From Bacteroidota bacterium (GTDB lineage Bacteria > Bacteroidota > Bacteroidia > Bacteroidales > UBA1715): 18,397 bases of DNA. Below the pieces are notes generated by a model that saw only the letters and a program-made list of their open reading frames with translations, ran no database searches and was not told where the DNA came from. The position numbers and the translations under genes are program-made. Below, one piece after another: positions 16,536 through 18,397 of this stretch. The DNA lies in assembly GCA_029266015.1 (NCBI GenBank), contig JAJUFK010000013.1, positions 1 through 18,397 of the forward strand, read 5' to 3'. Numbering within the stretch: position 1 is the stretch's first letter; the number at the start of each line of letters is the position of its first letter.

Positions 16536-17345
16536 CTATAAATTTTTGCGTTGTAAAATAAATGCCGGACACAAAAGTGATTCTGAGTTATAACCAATTC
16601 GTTCATGTGTATCAATTGTTGTAAATATACAACCGGCACCTTCAGCTATAGCATGCCCTGCAGCAACATCCCATTCATGTATGTGTGATTTTCGAGGATA
16701 TACATACGCTTTACCTGTTGCTACTTCTAAAAATTTAAGCGAACTTCCTAAATGTTTTATTTCACTCCCGGGATTTTGAGCTATAAAAGATTCAATATAT
16801 TCTTGAGTATCTGAATCAAAAAACGAACGACTTGCTACTATTATGTTAGTGTTGCATGTTGCTGTTAAAGGTAATTGTACACTCATAGAAGCAATATGTT
16901 CATAATCAAATGAATCTATACGTAATGAACATTGAGTAAGCATATATGATCCATAGTTTTGTCCACCAAAATATAATGTATCGTATACCGGGATATAAAT
17001 TACTCCAAAGAGAGGTATATTGTTTTCAATTAAAGCAATATTTACAGTAAATTCACCATTCCTTTCTATAAAATCTTTCGTGCCGTCAAGAGGGTCAATT
17101 ATCCATACTTTATTCCATGAAGAGCGAATAGAATAGGGGGCATGAGTTGTTTCTTCGCAAATGATAGGAATATGTGTTCTGTGTAAAATAGTTTCAATTA
17201 TGTTACTTGCAGCAATATCAGCTTGAGTTACAGGCGAAGAGTCAATTTTTGTATTAACACACAAATCTTCGCTTTCATAAATATGCATAATTTCTATACC
17301 GGCATTGAGGGCTGCTTCAATAGCTTTAGAAAACTCAAAAATCAT
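16536..17345 (-). CDS. cysQ: CysQ-like 3'(2'),5'-bisphosphate nucleotidase (inositol monophosphatase family)
   Basis: A 269-residue Mg-dependent phosphatase of the IMPase superfamily. Metal ligands are E64-E65 in ICEETT, D84 and D87 in WIIDPLDGTKDFI, and D226 in HEWDVAAGHAIAEGAG. The DGTKDF form points to CysQ rather than inositol monophosphatase. It would hydrolyse 3'-phosphoadenosine 5'-phosphate, a by-product of sulfate assimilation and acyl-carrier-protein metabolism, to AMP and phosphate in the cytosol. Its ATG overlaps the stop of the upstream phosphatase gene by one base (TAATG), so the two are translationally coupled. Its end is 6 bp from that of mutS. Confidence 0.9.
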   Translation of the reverse strand: MIFEFSKAIEAALNAGIEIMHIYESEDLCVNTKIDSSPVTQADIAASNIIETILHRTHIPIICEETTHAPYSIRSSWNKVWIIDPLDGTKDFIERNGEFTVNIALIENNIPLFGVIYIPVYDTLYFGGQNYGSYMLTQCSLRIDSFDYEHIASMSVQLPLTATCNTNIIVASRSFFDSDTQEYIESFIAQNPGSEIKHLGSSLKFLEVATGKAYVYPRKSHIHEWDVAAGHAIAEGAGCIFTTIDTHERIGYNSESLLCPAFILQRKNL

Positions 17346-17836
17346 TATTTCTTTTTAGGATAATCAAATCTAACAATAGATCCACGTGCCGAAAAAATAT
17401 CAGTCCATTGTTCTATTTCAACTTCAATATAAACAACGCCTAACGTTGGCATATCAAAAAAATCAAGTCCACACACTGATTGGACGAAATCACTTACACC
17501 GGGATTATGAGCGCAAATTAAAATAGTAGTAGTTGTTTCGGGGGTTTCTGATATTATTGTTTCAATAGTTTCTTTTGATGCTAAATAAAGTTTATAATTA
17601 TATGAAAGTTGAGCTATAGTATATCCATATTTTTTAATTCCTTCAATAGTTTCGGTTGTCCTTACAGAATCGCTAGCAATAGCTAAATCTACCGAAGGAT
17701 AATGTTGAATAAGATAACTTGCCATAATTGGAATATCTCTTTTTCCTCTGGCATTAAGTGGTCTTTCAAAATCAGATAATTCTCCATTACTCCAATCTGA
17801 TTTTGCATGACGAACAATAATGATTGTACGCTTCAT
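17345..17836 (-). CDS. sixA: SixA-like histidine phosphatase family protein
   Basis: A 163-residue single-domain phosphatase of the histidine-phosphatase superfamily. It opens MKRTIIIVRHAKSDW with nucleophile H10 and R9; R59 is in SDSVRTTET, and the second histidine H110 is in ICAHNPGVSDF. Its short form and RHAKSDW fit SixA, which in E. coli removes phosphate from phosphohistidine proteins; the real target here is unknown. The chosen ATG at 17836 starts the fold directly. An upstream in-frame ATG at 17884 adds 16 lysine- and tyrosine-rich residues with no match. It ends with a 1-base overlap into the CysQ gene. Confidence 0.85.
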   Translation of the reverse strand: MKRTIIIVRHAKSDWSNGELSDFERPLNARGKRDIPIMASYLIQHYPSVDLAIASDSVRTTETIEGIKKYGYTIAQLSYNYKLYLASKETIETIISETPETTTTILICAHNPGVSDFVQSVCGLDFFDMPTLGVVYIEVEIEQWTDIFSARGSIVRFDYPKKK

Positions 17837-17837
17837 A

Positions 17838-17859
17838 ATAGTTTTTTTAATTAAACTAT
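17838..17859 (-). repeat. Short inverted repeat in the leader of the SixA-like gene
   Basis: The arms atagttt (17838-17844) and aaactat (17853-17859) pair around an 8-nt AT loop immediately upstream of the ATG at 17836. All but one pair per arm are A-T, so it may be chance in AT-rich DNA. Confidence 0.2.
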
Positions 17860-17919
17860 AAAGATAGTGTTTTTTTATATACAAATACTTGAATATGAGT
17901 TTTTTTTATTGTATATAAC

Positions 17920-17952
17920 AAAAAAAAGGCGAATGTGTAATTCGCCTTTTTT
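17920..17952 (-). terminator. Perfect bidirectional terminator after dnaA
   Basis: The arms 17920-17933 (A-run plus ggcgaat) and 17939-17952 (attcgcc plus T-run) are exact inverse complements with a 5-nt loop gtgta. It starts 6 nt after the dnaA stop on the minus strand and separates dnaA from the SixA-CysQ unit. The A/T runs make it effective in both directions. Confidence 0.93.
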
Positions 17953-17958
17953 TTTGTT

Positions 17959-18397
17959 TTATTGTAATTTAAATCTTTTTTCAATATCTTGAATATACCG
18001 TTTAAATCGTTTGTCTGTTTCCATTAAATTATTTACTGTTTTGCAGGCATGTAAAACAGTAGCATGGTCTTTTCCACCAATTTGAGCACCAATAGAAGCT
18101 AATGAATTTTTAGTATAACTTTTTGCAAAATACATTGCAACTTGACGAGATTGAACAATTTCACGTTTTCTTGTTTTAGATTTTAATTGGTCTATACCTA
18201 TATTGAAATAATCACAAACCGTTTTCTTAATAAAATCTATTGATATATCTTGTTGTGTGTTTTTCACAAGTTTTTCAACAATATCTTTAGCTAAATCTAA
18301 TGTAATTTGTTTATTGTTTATTGTAGATTGAGCTAAAATTGAAATTAACACACCATGTAATTCGCGAATATTTGTAGTTATATGATTTGCTATATAT
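17959..18397 (-). CDS. dnaA: Chromosomal replication initiator DnaA, C-terminal part only
   Basis: The frame is open to the right edge, so the N-terminal and ATPase domains are outside the window; 145 residues are seen. The first visible stretch, NITTNIRELHG-type (read from the edge as YIANHITTNIRELHG), belongs to the end of the AAA+ domain. Domain IV follows, the double-stranded DNA-binding part, with LKSKTRKREIVQSRQVAMYF and the DnaA signature GGKDHATVLHACKTV that reads DnaA boxes. A GTG at 18351 lies inside the gene and is not a real start. The stop at 17959-17961 is followed by a strong terminator. No DnaA box or origin is evident in the visible flank. Confidence 0.97.
   Translation of the reverse strand, partial: YIANHITTNIRELHGVLISILAQSTINNKQITLDLAKDIVEKLVKNTQQDISIDFIKKTVCDYFNIGIDQLKSKTRKREIVQSRQVAMYFAKSYTKNSLASIGAQIGGKDHATVLHACKTVNNLMETDKRFKRYIQDIEKRFKLQ

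Noticed and set aside
17837..17958. Replication origin next to dnaA
   Set aside because: No DnaA-box-like repeats were seen in this stretch; the perfect hairpin is a terminator.

Overview
The window is AT-rich (by eye about 30% G+C), densely coded chromosomal DNA that most likely comes from a member of the Bacteroidota, probably Bacteroidales. The clues are the protein types (a Bacteroidota-like PII, the DUF2721/YaaA pair, a MutS2 with a Smr domain, a small OmpA protein with a carboxypeptidase-regulatory-like domain), the lack of Shine-Dalgarno sequences before most starts, and several copies of the Bacteroidota -7 promoter motif TAnnTTTG. I saw no rRNA or tRNA gene, insertion sequence, prophage or CRISPR array. 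No gap between genes exceeds 300 bases; the longest is the 246-258 bp divergent region before position 8091.

Layout, left to right. 1-2146 (minus) is a GH94 disaccharide phosphorylase whose C-terminus lies off the left edge. 2248-5352 (minus) is a two-gene unit, an OmpA-family lipid-free envelope protein followed 15 bp later by mutS2. A strong hairpin terminator separates it from a nitrogen unit at 5510-7832 (minus): a small outer-membrane porin-like protein, then a PII regulator, then the ammonium channel AmtB, with a perfect 11-bp hairpin between porin and PII. 8091-9930 (plus) is an overlapping pair: a PLP aminotransferase (HisC/CobD-like) and a class-I glutamine-amidotransferase-type gamma-glutamyl hydrolase. 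It runs convergently into 9938-11113 (minus), a DUF2721 membrane protein plus the peroxide-stress protein YaaA. 11187-13253 (minus) is a two-gene glycosyltransferase unit (a GT2 with two membrane segments and a GT4). 13369-16529 (plus) has a small CoA-binding protein and mutS. 16536-17836 (minus) is a stop/start-overlapping pair, a SixA-type histidine phosphatase and a CysQ-type 3'-nucleotidase. A perfect bidirectional terminator follows, and then the 3' part of dnaA, whose N-terminal part is off the right edge.

Most genes are housekeeping and conserved. The parts with the most room for new biology are the porin-PII-AmtB unit with its internal hairpin and non-canonical PII T-loop, the aminotransferase/gamma-glutamyl hydrolase pair of unknown substrate, and the DUF2721-YaaA pair. 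I found no evidence of a defence system, mobile element or biosynthetic cluster. Function calls rest on recognised motifs; promoter calls rest on a short motif and are weak individually.
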